64,000 nt of DNA from Cryomorphaceae bacterium (lineage in GTDB: Bacteria; Bacteroidota; Bacteroidia; Flavobacteriales; Schleiferiaceae), in assembly GCA_017858515.1 (NCBI GenBank), contig JAFMBM010000002.1, forward strand, positions 39,785 through 103,784. Direction: 5' to 3'. The notes beneath the pieces were generated by a model, which ran no database searches, was not told where the DNA came from, and was given only the letters and a program-made list of their open reading frames with translations. Both the position numbers and the translations under genes were made by a program. Numbering within the stretch: the first letter of the stretch is position 1; every line of letters starts with the position of its first letter. Of the stretch, positions 43,319-52,048 are shown one piece after another.

Positions 43319-45265
43319 ATGTCTTTAAAATTTATTGAAATTCTGTTTTTTACTTTCTTGGGTTGCCTCTATGCCAAAGGGCAGGCTGGAATGGAAAAAA
43401 CCTTTGGAAATCCCTTAAGTACACAACTCAGAGTAGAGTCAAATGCTACTGGTGTGGTTATATCCTCCTTAGATCGCGTTCAACTGGCTCAATACGATGA
43501 ATGTGGAAACCGTCTTTTTGCCTTACAGTATCAAAGACAAATTAATCCAGCAGCGGGTTTCTTCGCGAAAGACTTTCTTCAACTCAGCAATGGTGACTTC
43601 GTTTTCTTAGTACAAGCTAGGTCTGCAAATATTTCTAAATCCGTCCTAATCCGAACAACCGTTTCTGGCGCGGTAGTATGGTCTAACGAAATATATAATC
43701 CTAGTGGAGATTTTAATTTTAATGAACTGTCCATAATGGAAGACAACCAAGGCGATATAATAGTTTTTGGTTGTTTACCACAAACGCTGTTTGGAACTAG
43801 CTTCCCGAGATTGACCAAAATTGAAGCTGGCAGTGGACAAATAATTTGGACTAGGTCGTACTTAATTTCAAAAACTTTTGGGAAGGCAATATCTACTTCA
43901 GATAATGGAGTTTTAATGCGTCTAGGCAGTACTCTGATGAAAGTAGATGGAAATGGTAATCTCCAATGGGCTGTAGATGCTGTTGGACTGGCAAACAATT
44001 CAGAATTAATTTTTGAAATATCAGATGGTTATATTTTCACAAATGGAAATTCATTCACCAATTTCATAGAAATATTCAAAGTAGATTTCCAGGGAAATTC
44101 AATTGCCAAAAAGTCCATTCGTATTGAGGGACTCGCTTTTGATATAGAACGATCTGGTAATAACTCTTTCATCGTAGGACTTTCAAGAACGAATGCGTCT
44201 TTTAATTCCCCTGTGGAACTATTAGAGTTTGACGATAATTTGAATTTCCTTAGAAATACTCGAACAACAATCTCCTTTTTGGGAACTGACTTGGAGTTTA
44301 ACTCTAAACTAGAGGCTATTGTAGTTGGTAAACCAACTGGAGTTAATAGCTGTATAACTCACTTCAATTCCGACTTTAGCAATAACTGCAATACATCGGC
44401 GGTGAATCCCACCTTTCTTGATCTCAATTTCAGCACAAACAACCTATCTGTAAGTCAAAGCAATCTCAATCTTTCCATTCGTCCCTTTCTTGTATCAACA
44501 AGTCCAATTAATTATACCGAAACAGAAGTATGTCCTGCATCACCACCTGAAATATCATTGGGTCCAGACAGATCTATCTGTGCAAATTCTACCGAAATAT
44601 CAGATGCTCTTGGTGGACATTTTGATAGCTTCTTATGGAGTACTGGCGAAACATCTTCTGCCATAAGACCGAGTCAATCGGGCACTTATTGGCTTTTAGC
44701 TACGAGCTCATGTTCTGGTCTTTCCGCTTCGGATACAGTTGAAATCAGCGTCTTTCCAACGGTTGAAATTAATTTGGGAACTACAGCTACTATTTGCGGC
44801 AATCAGACAACAGAGCTTATTGGCCCAGATTGCAATAACTGCAATTATTTATGGAGTAACGGAAGCCAAAACCAAAGCACAAATATTTTTGAGGTAGGTA
44901 CCTATTGGTTGGAAATTGAAAGTGAAAACGGCTGTTTTTCTTCCGATACTATTGAAGTTGATTTTGGCTTATGTGATTGTAAAACCTATATCCCCTCCGC
45001 CTTTACGCCCAATGGAGATGGAATTAATGAGCAATTTTCACTTTCAGTAGCTTGCCAAACTCAAAGCTTTCAATTTGTACTTATAGATCGTTGGGGAAAA
45101 GTAATCTTTCAAACGAACAATCCTGATTTCACTTGGGATGGAACATTAAATGGCCAAAATTGCACTGCAGGATTTTATAGTTATCGACTTGAATATTCTC
45201 CTGTAGGTGCAGACGGTAGGCTTACAACTCAAGTAAAATCAGGTCAAATTCAATTACTTAGGTAA
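43319..45265 (+). CDS. secreted T9SS type B sorting-domain protein (paralogue 2)
   Basis: The 648-aa protein is nearly the same length and domain order as the gene just upstream: signal peptide ending YAKGQ, propeller-like domain with LTKIEAGSGQIIWTRSY, two Ig-like repeats (LWSTGETSSAI, LWSNGSQNQST), and the sorting domain IPSAFTPNGDGINEQF with IDRWGKVIFQ and WDGTLNGQ. The two probably arose by tandem duplication, followed by divergence concentrated in the propeller part. The ligand or function is unknown. Confidence 0.88.
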   Translation: MSLKFIEILFFTFLGCLYAKGQAGMEKTFGNPLSTQLRVESNATGVVISSLDRVQLAQYDECGNRLFALQYQRQINPAAGFFAKDFLQLSNGDFVFLVQARSANISKSVLIRTTVSGAVVWSNEIYNPSGDFNFNELSIMEDNQGDIIVFGCLPQTLFGTSFPRLTKIEAGSGQIIWTRSYLISKTFGKAISTSDNGVLMRLGSTLMKVDGNGNLQWAVDAVGLANNSELIFEISDGYIFTNGNSFTNFIEIFKVDFQGNSIAKKSIRIEGLAFDIERSGNNSFIVGLSRTNASFNSPVELLEFDDNLNFLRNTRTTISFLGTDLEFNSKLEAIVVGKPTGVNSCITHFNSDFSNNCNTSAVNPTFLDLNFSTNNLSVSQSNLNLSIRPFLVSTSPINYTETEVCPASPPEISLGPDRSICANSTEISDALGGHFDSFLWSTGETSSAIRPSQSGTYWLLATSSCSGLSASDTVEISVFPTVEINLGTTATICGNQTTELIGPDCNNCNYLWSNGSQNQSTNIFEVGTYWLEIESENGCFSSDTIEVDFGLCDCKTYIPSAFTPNGDGINEQFSLSVACQTQSFQFVLIDRWGKVIFQTNNPDFTWDGTLNGQNCTAGFYSYRLEYSPVGADGRLTTQVKSGQIQLLR

Positions 45266-45289
45266 TTTTCTGAAGATCTTTGTGACTTA

Positions 45290-45311
45290 CAATCCAGCAA
45301 TAAGTGGATTG
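45290..45311. terminator. candidate hairpin between convergent genes
   Basis: CAATCCA (45290-45296) pairs with TGGATTG (45305-45311) around an 8-nt loop. It lies between the convergent stops at 45265 and 45338. No clear U-run follows on either strand, so terminator function is uncertain. Confidence 0.3.
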
Positions 45312-45337
45312 CAGCTTCCAAATGCTATAGCCGAAAA

Positions 45338-47395
45338 TTATTGTTGGTTTGAAGTATGGTAAATTTTACCACCTTCCACATTGTAGGTCTCATTTAAGTA
45401 CCAATCTTGAAATTGAATTCCACCTGATTGGGCCCAAGAGGCGAAATAATGATAGGCTTCTGTAATGGCCACTTGCTCTTGTGGATAGGCAAAGGTGTTC
45501 AATCCACTTAAATGAATAGCCCAAGGCAATCCACTTTCAGTTGAATAACTTCTACCTTGAGCAAGCTCACTTGCATCGGCACCCTCATTAAAATGACTTG
45601 CATCCGCTAAGTCTGTAGGCAGATAATTCTTCAAATGAACCTCTTGCCCTCTATTTCCATCTGAAATTAAGAATGGATTAAAAGGAGCCGCACCTACTTG
45701 ACTCATAGGCACTGGATGTGTTAGCACAATTCTATTCGATACCACAACAGAAGGGAACTCAGTATCACCCTGAACGGTGTTCACAAAAGTTGACCTAGAT
45801 ACACCCATGCGTTCCTTTACTTGATCTGTAATGATAAATACTGCCGAACTCTGTCCTGCTTCTGTATTGTTTCCGTTTAATTGAATATAGTTTCCATAGA
45901 GCTGGGGCGCAGTAGAACTTGAGATATCAGAAGGCAGAAGTCCATCTATTTGAACTCCAAATCCATTGTTTCTATAAGCTCCAGAGGCGATAAAATTGTA
46001 TTCCAGTTCAATCTCTACTAACTCATTGCTTGCGTTTGAGATAAGGTTGGTAGAATAATCTACTACAAGATCATTGAAATCATAATCACCCTGGTAAGGC
46101 CAAAGATCTTCAAAGGCCAGGCTACCATAAGCAAAGTTATTATTGGCTTTTGCAGGATCATTTGGATAATCATCGTCCGTGTCAACTACCCCATCCCCAT
46201 CTGTATCCAAGGGTGTTCCTAAATTAGGTAAGTTGGCCCCTGAAATAGCCGCATAATTGCTCGCAGACACATAGAATAAAGCATCATTGAAATCAAGATC
46301 AGAACCTATATTATCACGATTTATATCTTCAAATCCCAAAACAATGCGCTGCCTATTCCTATCTATCAAGGCAACGTGATGTTGAGATGTGGCAGCCGAA
46401 GGACCAGCTGTACCATTCGCACCGTTATTCGTATTAAATGAAGGCTGTGAGAACCAATTTATTGAGGAAGTATTGGTCTGTTGGCTGCCTGAATTCCAGG
46501 CGTTTTGAAGAAGGATCCAACCCAAACTTGTTCCGGCCTTAAAAGAACCCAGTTTCACTCTATTTCCCGCTTGCAATCCGCCATCTGAGCCTTGAGCACT
46601 AGAATTAGGGAAAATAATGAAGATTGAATCAACATCAGCTTTCGTCGCTGGAGGGTTAGACGTATTGTATTTGAAGAAAGCCAGTGTGTTCTTGTATCCA
46701 GCCCCTTCGTGCAAAAAGGTTAAAGAAATTTCAGTGTCTTGTGTAAGGTGGATTTCATCATCAAAACTTGGGTCGATTAGTCCCAAGTCCATTGGAACGC
46801 GCTCTGGAAGCAATGCATTTACCTCTGATATAAACGATGCATCAATCACGTCATTCACCGGCTCGAGATTGGCTGGTACTCCTTGCGCATTAAACGTACT
46901 TAGATAATAATATTTACCATTTAGGTGGATGGGAGCATGCGCCAATTTCATGTTTTTGTTAGAGCCAGTATTTGGAATTAATTCACCTCCGAATGTGTGG
47001 GAAATACGATTTGAATTAATTTGAAGGAATACTTCATTCACCATGCCAACACGATTTACTCTAACGAAAACGTTCCTCAGGAAAGAAGGTATCTCAAATT
47101 GACTTGCAAAGCTTCCATATGAATTGGTAGTTCCTGAGAATAAAAGCTTTCCACCATCTTCCATTGATTTATCATAAATGTAGATTTTAGAATTTGGAAA
47201 AGGATTACCCTGAAGGTCTTTTACGTTAATTTCAATTTCAACGGGTTGAGTAGTTGAAAAATCGAAAGACGATGGAACGGTAAGGGTGGATGCTCCTTCG
47301 GACTGCTCTACCATGGGCAGATTGATTGAGTCTACCTCTTTTTCGCACGAGGTTAAAATGAGAGTTAAAAATACGAAGGAAAAAATCTTTTTCAT
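45338..47395 (-). CDS. LruC domain-containing lipoprotein
   Basis: From the ATG at 47395 the product is 685 aa; the in-frame ATG at 47419 would add 8 residues before the signal peptide. The lipobox is LILTSCEKE. A carboxypeptidase-regulatory-like beta domain (about 45-120) is followed by a DUF4114-like segment with GFEDINRDNIGSDLDFNDALF, calcium-binding DTDGDGVVDTDDDYPND, and the LruC region FEDLWPYQGDYDFNDLVVDY with its DYDFND metal-binding-like motif. It is probably surface exposed; the function is unknown. Confidence 0.87.
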   Translation of the reverse strand: MKKIFSFVFLTLILTSCEKEVDSINLPMVEQSEGASTLTVPSSFDFSTTQPVEIEINVKDLQGNPFPNSKIYIYDKSMEDGGKLLFSGTTNSYGSFASQFEIPSFLRNVFVRVNRVGMVNEVFLQINSNRISHTFGGELIPNTGSNKNMKLAHAPIHLNGKYYYLSTFNAQGVPANLEPVNDVIDASFISEVNALLPERVPMDLGLIDPSFDDEIHLTQDTEISLTFLHEGAGYKNTLAFFKYNTSNPPATKADVDSIFIIFPNSSAQGSDGGLQAGNRVKLGSFKAGTSLGWILLQNAWNSGSQQTNTSSINWFSQPSFNTNNGANGTAGPSAATSQHHVALIDRNRQRIVLGFEDINRDNIGSDLDFNDALFYVSASNYAAISGANLPNLGTPLDTDGDGVVDTDDDYPNDPAKANNNFAYGSLAFEDLWPYQGDYDFNDLVVDYSTNLISNASNELVEIELEYNFIASGAYRNNGFGVQIDGLLPSDISSSTAPQLYGNYIQLNGNNTEAGQSSAVFIITDQVKERMGVSRSTFVNTVQGDTEFPSVVVSNRIVLTHPVPMSQVGAAPFNPFLISDGNRGQEVHLKNYLPTDLADASHFNEGADASELAQGRSYSTESGLPWAIHLSGLNTFAYPQEQVAITEAYHYFASWAQSGGIQFQDWYLNETYNVEGGKIYHTSNQQ

Positions 47396-47646
47396 TGCTA
47401 AGTTGTATGCCGTATACATGTCAATTGTAGCGCAATAGTAACAAACCTCTATTTATCAATACTTTAATGTTATTCGAAAAAGGGATTTATTCCCAAAATG
47501 AATTAATATTCCACTTTTGATACTGAATCCATTCTACACAACTATCTAGGATATATAGGCCAATAACTAAAGACGATACCGTAACAGAAGATCTCAGTTA
47601 GCCAAAAAAACGTGGTAAAAAAGTATTTGAAGAATGGAAGATATCT

Positions 47647-47685
47647 TAAAAAGAAAATCCCTTCCATTATTCATGAAAGGGATTT
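47647..47685 (-). terminator. intrinsic terminator of the tRNA transcript
   Basis: On the minus strand a 13-bp stem (plus positions 47655-47667 with 47673-47685, one G-U pair, 5-nt loop) is followed by TCTTTTT. It begins 1 nt after tRNA-Pro and is the strongest terminator in the window. Confidence 0.92.
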
Positions 47686-47686
47686 G

Positions 47687-47760
47687 TCGGGGTGGCAGGA
47701 TTCGAACCTACGACCTCCTGCTCCCAAAGCAGGCGCGATACCGGGCTACGCTACACCCCG
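47687..47760 (-). tRNA. tRNA-Pro (anticodon TGG)
   Basis: A 74-nt minus-strand gene with acceptor stem CGGGGTG pairing with CACCCCG and discriminator A. The D arm contains AGCGTAGCCCGGTA, the anticodon stem GCCTGC/GCAGG encloses a TTTGGGA loop with TGG, and the T arm is GTAGGTTCGAATCCTGC. CCA is not encoded. It is transcribed after tRNA-Ser from the same promoter. Confidence 0.96.
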
Positions 47761-47800
47761 AAACTTCCTTTAACTGAAAGGCCGCTTCTAAATTTAAAAG

Positions 47801-47887
47801 CGGTGAGAGGGGGATTCGAACCCCCGGTACCGTTGCCGGTACGGCAGTTTAGCAAACTGCTGGTTTCAGCCACTCACCCATCTCACC
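47801..47887 (-). tRNA. tRNA-Ser (anticodon GCT)
   Basis: An 87-nt minus-strand gene with acceptor stem GGTGAGA/TCTCACC and discriminator G. The anticodon arm is CAGTTTGCTAAACTG with GCT, the long variable arm (TACCGGCAACGGTA) is of the serine type, and the T arm is GGGTTCGAATCCC. It lies 40 nt upstream of tRNA-Pro on the same strand. Confidence 0.96.
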
Positions 47888-47913
47888 TCTGTCCCTCTGG
47901 TTAAAGAGGATGG

Positions 47914-47945
47914 CAAAAGTACATTGTGTTTTTAATTTGAGCAAC
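47914..47945 (-). promoter_or_regulatory. promoter of the tRNA-Ser/tRNA-Pro transcript
   Basis: On the minus strand a -33 GTTG (47942-47945), a 20-nt spacer and a -7 TACTTTTG (47914-47921) match the Bacteroidota consensus. The start site would be about 22 nt before tRNA-Ser. Confidence 0.8.
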
Positions 47946-47953
47946 AAAAAATT

Positions 47954-49981
47954 TCAATCGGGGTAAGCAACTCTAAAATGATAGATTTCCTGAAGTTTTT
48001 TCTTGATTGCCTCCTTGGCAATACTGATCTGTGCCAAGGTAATTGACGCATCAGAAAATTGATTTTCAGACATTTGGTTATCCACAATTCGATCTACCAA
48101 TTCTTCAATCTGTTTGGCATCTTTTTGCGCTAAACTTCTACTAGCCGCTTCTGCTGAGTCGGCAATCATTAAAATTGCCGTCTCCATACTGAAAGGTTTT
48201 GGCCCAGGATAGCTAAATTTCTTCAAATCTACCTCCTCCGTTGGGAAGCTCTTTAAATACTGTCTATAAAAATACTGAACCGTGCTGCTGCCGTGATGGG
48301 TTCGGATGAAATCAATTAAAGTTTCGGGTAGATTATGGCTTCTCGCTAGCCGAATTCCATCTTTTACATGTTGAATTATTATTTGAGCACTTTCTTCAAA
48401 AGCCAACTCATTGTGTGGATTCACTCCTGTACTTTGATTTTCTATAAAATAAAGAGGATTCAACATTTTACCAATATCGTGGTATAAGGCTCCCGCACGA
48501 ATCAATAAGGGATTTCCCCCAATAGCCAAAACAGCAGACTCCGCTAAATTAGACACTTGCAAACTATGCTGAAAAGTTCCTGGAGCCTTCTGCGCCAATT
48601 CTCTTAATAGGGGGTTGTTGGTATCTGTAAGCTCCAATAAACTCACATCCGAAACCATTCCAGTCAACTTCTCAATAAGGTATATCATTGGAAAGGCAGC
48701 CAACGTAAGCAAGCCATTAATTCCTAGAAACATATAATCCATTAAAGGAACCTCAGAAAGCGTAGTATCTCTATATAAATAAAGAGAGGTATAAACAATA
48801 AAATACACTATCACAATCTTACCGAGGGTAATAAACAACTGGGCCCTTTTATACAGTAGATCTACTGAAACAATGGCATAAAAGCCAGCGATAAAATGCA
48901 AGAAGACCATTGCTAGACCTTCGGGAGATAATAGCCCAATGCTTAAGATGGCTAAGATGTGCACAAACAAAGCCAATCGGGTATCGAAAAAAGCCCGCAG
49001 TACAATAGGCAAAATGGGTACAGGCGCAAGCAAGAGATATTCATGTCCGAACTGTAATGATATGCGAGCTAAAGCCGTTACCATAATCCACATCAATAAA
49101 AGAGTGGATAAGCTGGAGAAATCATTCAAAACATTGATTCTAAAACGGGCCAAAAACAAATAGAGCATTAAGAGTAGAAGAACGGTGAGCATGGCTACTC
49201 CTAATAACTCTTTCCAACGAGCCGATCCTTCTTCTTCTCCTCCAGAATAGGCTTCCGCCAAAGCTTCGAGCTTTCTAAAACTTAGTTCATCTACCAAAGC
49301 TCCTTTTAAAACGACTACCTCTCCTTTCGAAATTTTTCCTTCATTGGGAGTAAGCATGGCCATCCGCTGGGCGCACAGCTGAGCTGTTGCCGCCGTATCA
49401 ATGCTCATATTCGCAAAAAAGAATCCACGAAGTGAGGCAAAGTGACGATCGAAATAAACCTTGCTAGACGATTTTAATTTGCTTGAAATGCTATTTGGAT
49501 AATCTGAGAGATCGATTAGATTGGATTCTAAAACAGAAAGGCTCTCATCCTCTGTACGGATGATCAGTGGCCTTCCTTCCTTTCCAAACCCCTTAAAACT
49601 CTGCAATATTCCTTTATCCAATAGAGAAGTAAATTGAAGCTCTAAACCTTGAGGTAAACTGTCTGCTATAGTGCTCCAAGCTTCCAATCTACTCCTCATA
49701 TTCTCAGGGGAGAGCTCTACTTCTTTTAAAAAAATAGGACAGTATTCCTGAATTTCCTTAGCCTCTTTTTGTAGCTCCTTCTCTGATTTGGTCAACGAAA
49801 AGTCAAATGGTGCTTTTAAGTCGGCATAAACCCAGGGTTGTCCCTTCTGAAAGTCATAACGAAAAGAATGATAATTAGGATATAGGGCAATGAGGATCAA
49901 TGCGGCGGCGATAAACAACAACAAACGCGTGAGTCCTCTGTTGTACGATGTAAATCGATCTAGGAGTTGCTTGGTTTTCAT
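47954..49981 (-). CDS. 7TM-HD family membrane phosphodiesterase (PgpH-like)
   Basis: The 675-aa protein has the PgpH layout: an N-terminal helix (about 18-36), a large extracytoplasmic 7TMR-HDED-like domain (about 40-260), seven clustered transmembrane helices (about 265-455), and a cytoplasmic HD domain. The HD domain contains the metal site GALYHDIGK (about residues 500-508) and later HHGSS. PgpH homologues degrade cyclic di-AMP, so that is the probable substrate. It has a TACCTTTG box 10 nt before its ATG and an inverted repeat just upstream of that. Confidence 0.92.
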   Translation of the reverse strand: MKTKQLLDRFTSYNRGLTRLLLFIAAALILIALYPNYHSFRYDFQKGQPWVYADLKAPFDFSLTKSEKELQKEAKEIQEYCPIFLKEVELSPENMRSRLEAWSTIADSLPQGLELQFTSLLDKGILQSFKGFGKEGRPLIIRTEDESLSVLESNLIDLSDYPNSISSKLKSSSKVYFDRHFASLRGFFFANMSIDTAATAQLCAQRMAMLTPNEGKISKGEVVVLKGALVDELSFRKLEALAEAYSGGEEEGSARWKELLGVAMLTVLLLLMLYLFLARFRINVLNDFSSLSTLLLMWIMVTALARISLQFGHEYLLLAPVPILPIVLRAFFDTRLALFVHILAILSIGLLSPEGLAMVFLHFIAGFYAIVSVDLLYKRAQLFITLGKIVIVYFIVYTSLYLYRDTTLSEVPLMDYMFLGINGLLTLAAFPMIYLIEKLTGMVSDVSLLELTDTNNPLLRELAQKAPGTFQHSLQVSNLAESAVLAIGGNPLLIRAGALYHDIGKMLNPLYFIENQSTGVNPHNELAFEESAQIIIQHVKDGIRLARSHNLPETLIDFIRTHHGSSTVQYFYRQYLKSFPTEEVDLKKFSYPGPKPFSMETAILMIADSAEAASRSLAQKDAKQIEELVDRIVDNQMSENQFSDASITLAQISIAKEAIKKKLQEIYHFRVAYPD

Positions 49982-49991
49982 AGGTAGGACT

Positions 49992-49999
49992 CAAAGGTA
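49992..49999 (-). promoter_or_regulatory. -7 promoter element of the 7TM-HD gene
   Basis: On the minus strand TACCTTTG matches TAnnTTTG and ends 10 nt before the ATG at 49981. A standard -33 TTTG is not evident; its expected place is occupied by the inverted repeat at 50003-50024. Confidence 0.5.
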
Positions 50000-50002
50000 A
50001 TA

Positions 50003-50024
50003 CACCTAGTTATTCATCTAGGTG
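50003..50024. promoter_or_regulatory. inverted repeat upstream of the 7TM-HD gene (candidate operator)
   Basis: A perfect 7-bp inverted repeat, CACCTAG (50003-50009) and CTAGGTG (50018-50024), with an 8-nt gap. It occupies the -33 region of the 7TM-HD promoter, a typical position for a dimeric activator or repressor. Its regulator is unknown. Confidence 0.4.
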
Positions 50025-50067
50025 AAAGTCAAAGAATTGATAAATGAAAAGCCCAAGCTCAATTTCT

Positions 50068-50100
50068 CTTGCCATGTAAAGAGAAGAAAATGCATCTTTG
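50068..50100 (+). promoter_or_regulatory. promoter of the LOG-family gene
   Basis: A -33 CTTG (50068-50071), a 21-nt spacer and a -7-like CATCTTTG (50093-50100, one mismatch to TAnnTTTG) lie 23 nt before the ATG at 50124. Confidence 0.45.
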
Positions 50101-50123
50101 AAGTATTACACTAATTCTATTTT

Positions 50124-50828
50124 ATGTCAGAAGATAAAGTCCTAAAAGCGTTCGAACAGAAAAACTGGAACGAAATTAAAACCAATGATTCTTGGGCCAT
50201 TTTCAAAATCATGAGTGAGTTTGTAGAAGGTTATGAAAAACTCTCTAAAATTGGCCCCTGTGTTACCATATTTGGATCTGCGCGAACTAAGGAAGACAAC
50301 CCCTATTACAAGTTGGCAAGAGAAATCGGAAAAGATCTAACCCAAAAAGGCTATGGCGTAATTACTGGAGGAGGCCCTGGTATTATGGAAGCGGGAAATC
50401 GTGGAGCCCAAGAAGGTGGCGGAACCTCCGTTGGACTCAATATAGATTTGCCATTTGAACAATCAAGCAACCCTTATATAGACAACGATAAAAACCTAAA
50501 CTTCGACTATTTCTTTGTGCGGAAGGTTATGTTTATGAAGTATTCTCAAGGATTTGTTGCCATGCCAGGAGGCTTTGGAACTTTAGACGAGCTCTTTGAA
50601 GCACTTACCTTGATCCAAACCGATAAGATTGGTAAATTCCCTATTATTCTGGTTGGAAAGTCTTTTTGGTCTGGTTTAATCGATTGGATTAAAAACACCA
50701 TGTTAGACGCGCACTCCAATGTATCTCCTGAAGATTTAGACATCTTTCTTTTAGCAGACACTAGTGAGGAGGTTTGCTTCTTAATCGATGAGTTTTACAG
50801 TCGTTACTTACTGAAACCAAACTTTTAA
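50124..50828 (+). CDS. TIGR00730 family Rossmann-fold protein (LOG-like nucleotide 5'-monophosphate phosphoribohydrolase)
   Basis: The 234-aa protein has the LOG family motif PGGFGTLDELFEA (about residues 150-162), the nucleotide loop TGGGPGIMEAGNRGA (about 90-104), and an N-terminal VTIFGSARTKEDNPYY. The family cleaves nucleoside monophosphates to base and ribose phosphate (cytokinin-activating in plants); the bacterial role is likely nucleotide salvage. It is monocistronic and convergent with the glycosyltransferase block. Confidence 0.92.
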   Translation: MSEDKVLKAFEQKNWNEIKTNDSWAIFKIMSEFVEGYEKLSKIGPCVTIFGSARTKEDNPYYKLAREIGKDLTQKGYGVITGGGPGIMEAGNRGAQEGGGTSVGLNIDLPFEQSSNPYIDNDKNLNFDYFFVRKVMFMKYSQGFVAMPGGFGTLDELFEALTLIQTDKIGKFPIILVGKSFWSGLIDWIKNTMLDAHSNVSPEDLDIFLLADTSEEVCFLIDEFYSRYLLKPNF

Positions 50829-50844
50829 ATCAGTTAAAGTGTGC

Positions 50845-50873
50845 CTAGTCTCGATACTTATTTTCGAGACTAG
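50845..50873. terminator. hairpin between convergent genes
   Basis: A perfect 10-bp stem CTAGTCTCGA / TCGAGACTAG with a 9-nt loop lies between the LOG stop (50828) and the end of the GT2 gene (stop 50870-50872). There is no U-run on either side, so it may be a processing or bidirectional pause hairpin rather than a classical terminator. Confidence 0.5.
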
Positions 50874-52048
50874 TTCGCCTTTGCTCTAGCAGAGCGCTCC
50901 CATGCTGCCGCTTGACTGCCTTTAATCCACCTTCCAAAACCCGCAAAAACAGCATAATTCATAAGACTAAAATAATAGGGGACGTAAAAGGCTGAACTCT
51001 TCTTGTTTTTCAGCGATTGTATATATCTTATAGTGGCTAAGAAGTAGAAAAATACTTGGAAAGCAAAAAGGATGGTATAGATCCAATGAACGGAAAGAAG
51101 TGGAATATTCAATAGAAAAACGAGGGGTAGAGAAAAAGCAGAAATAGACCATCTCAGCACCCTATGGCTGATATAAATAAAGCTAAGTAGTGGTCTTTTA
51201 ATTGGAATGAGTAAGAAGCTCAATCGATGCATGCTTTGCCAACCACCGGCTGCAATTCTCACCTTCCTATTCAGTTCTTCCTTTACATTGGCCGAAGGAG
51301 ATTCCATTGCATAAGCTTCAGGTTCGTATAAAAATCGATATCCTTTAGCCGCAATTCTCATGCTCTGCATAAAGTCATCTAAAATACTATCCTCCTCCAG
51401 ATCTTCGCAAAGAGCAGTTCTAAAGCTTACCAGCTCGCCTGCAGCACCAACAATGGTAAGTAATTCTGAATCCCATTTTTTAAGTGTGCTCTCATACTTC
51501 CAGTATAAGCCTTCTCCTGCCCCACTGAGTTCTGCCCCTTTTGCTGGCATCACTCGCTTCTCACCCGAAACGCCTCCCACCTCATCGAATTGATAATGAC
51601 GCGCCAAATTGCGGATGGCATCTTTATTCAACATGGTATTTGCATCACAAAAAACAACTATCGGCGTTTCTACGAACTTCATCGCACGATTCTCCGCTGC
51701 CGCTTTTCCAGCCCTTCTATCCTCATGTAAAAGCAATATGCCCTCATAGGATTTCAGAATTTCAACGGTGCCATCCGAAGACCCATCTGTAATAAACAAG
51801 AGTTTTAGTTTTTCTTTAGGATAATTGAGCTGGAAACAATTCTCGACTTTCTCTCGAATGAAGTCTTCCTCATTAAAACAAGGCACGACCAATGTAACCG
51901 CGGGCTCATATTCCATTAATTTCTTAGGCTTAACAAATAGTCTTTTAATTCGTACCAAAACCAATAACACTATTCCGTACCCCAAATAAGTATAGAAAAC
52001 AAGGGCCAATAGAATCCAAAAAACCAAGGCAATAGCGCTCATATTCAT
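50870..52048 (-). CDS. family 2 glycosyltransferase, membrane-associated
   Basis: The 392-aa processive-type GT2 enzyme has an N-terminal helix (about 5-30). The GT-A domain contains TLVVPCFNEEDFI (about 52-64), the GSSDGTVEIL loop and the DANTML acidic motif; a later EEDSILDDFMQSMRI resembles the ED/QxxRW region, and C-terminal helices follow. It probably builds exopolysaccharide chains. Its start overlaps the next gene's stop by 4 nt. It is the last gene of the minus-strand GT run. Confidence 0.88.
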   Translation of the reverse strand: MNMSAIALVFWILLALVFYTYLGYGIVLLVLVRIKRLFVKPKKLMEYEPAVTLVVPCFNEEDFIREKVENCFQLNYPKEKLKLLFITDGSSDGTVEILKSYEGILLLHEDRRAGKAAAENRAMKFVETPIVVFCDANTMLNKDAIRNLARHYQFDEVGGVSGEKRVMPAKGAELSGAGEGLYWKYESTLKKWDSELLTIVGAAGELVSFRTALCEDLEEDSILDDFMQSMRIAAKGYRFLYEPEAYAMESPSANVKEELNRKVRIAAGGWQSMHRLSFLLIPIKRPLLSFIYISHRVLRWSISAFSLPLVFLLNIPLLSVHWIYTILFAFQVFFYFLATIRYIQSLKNKKSSAFYVPYYFSLMNYAVFAGFGRWIKGSQAAAWERSARAKAN

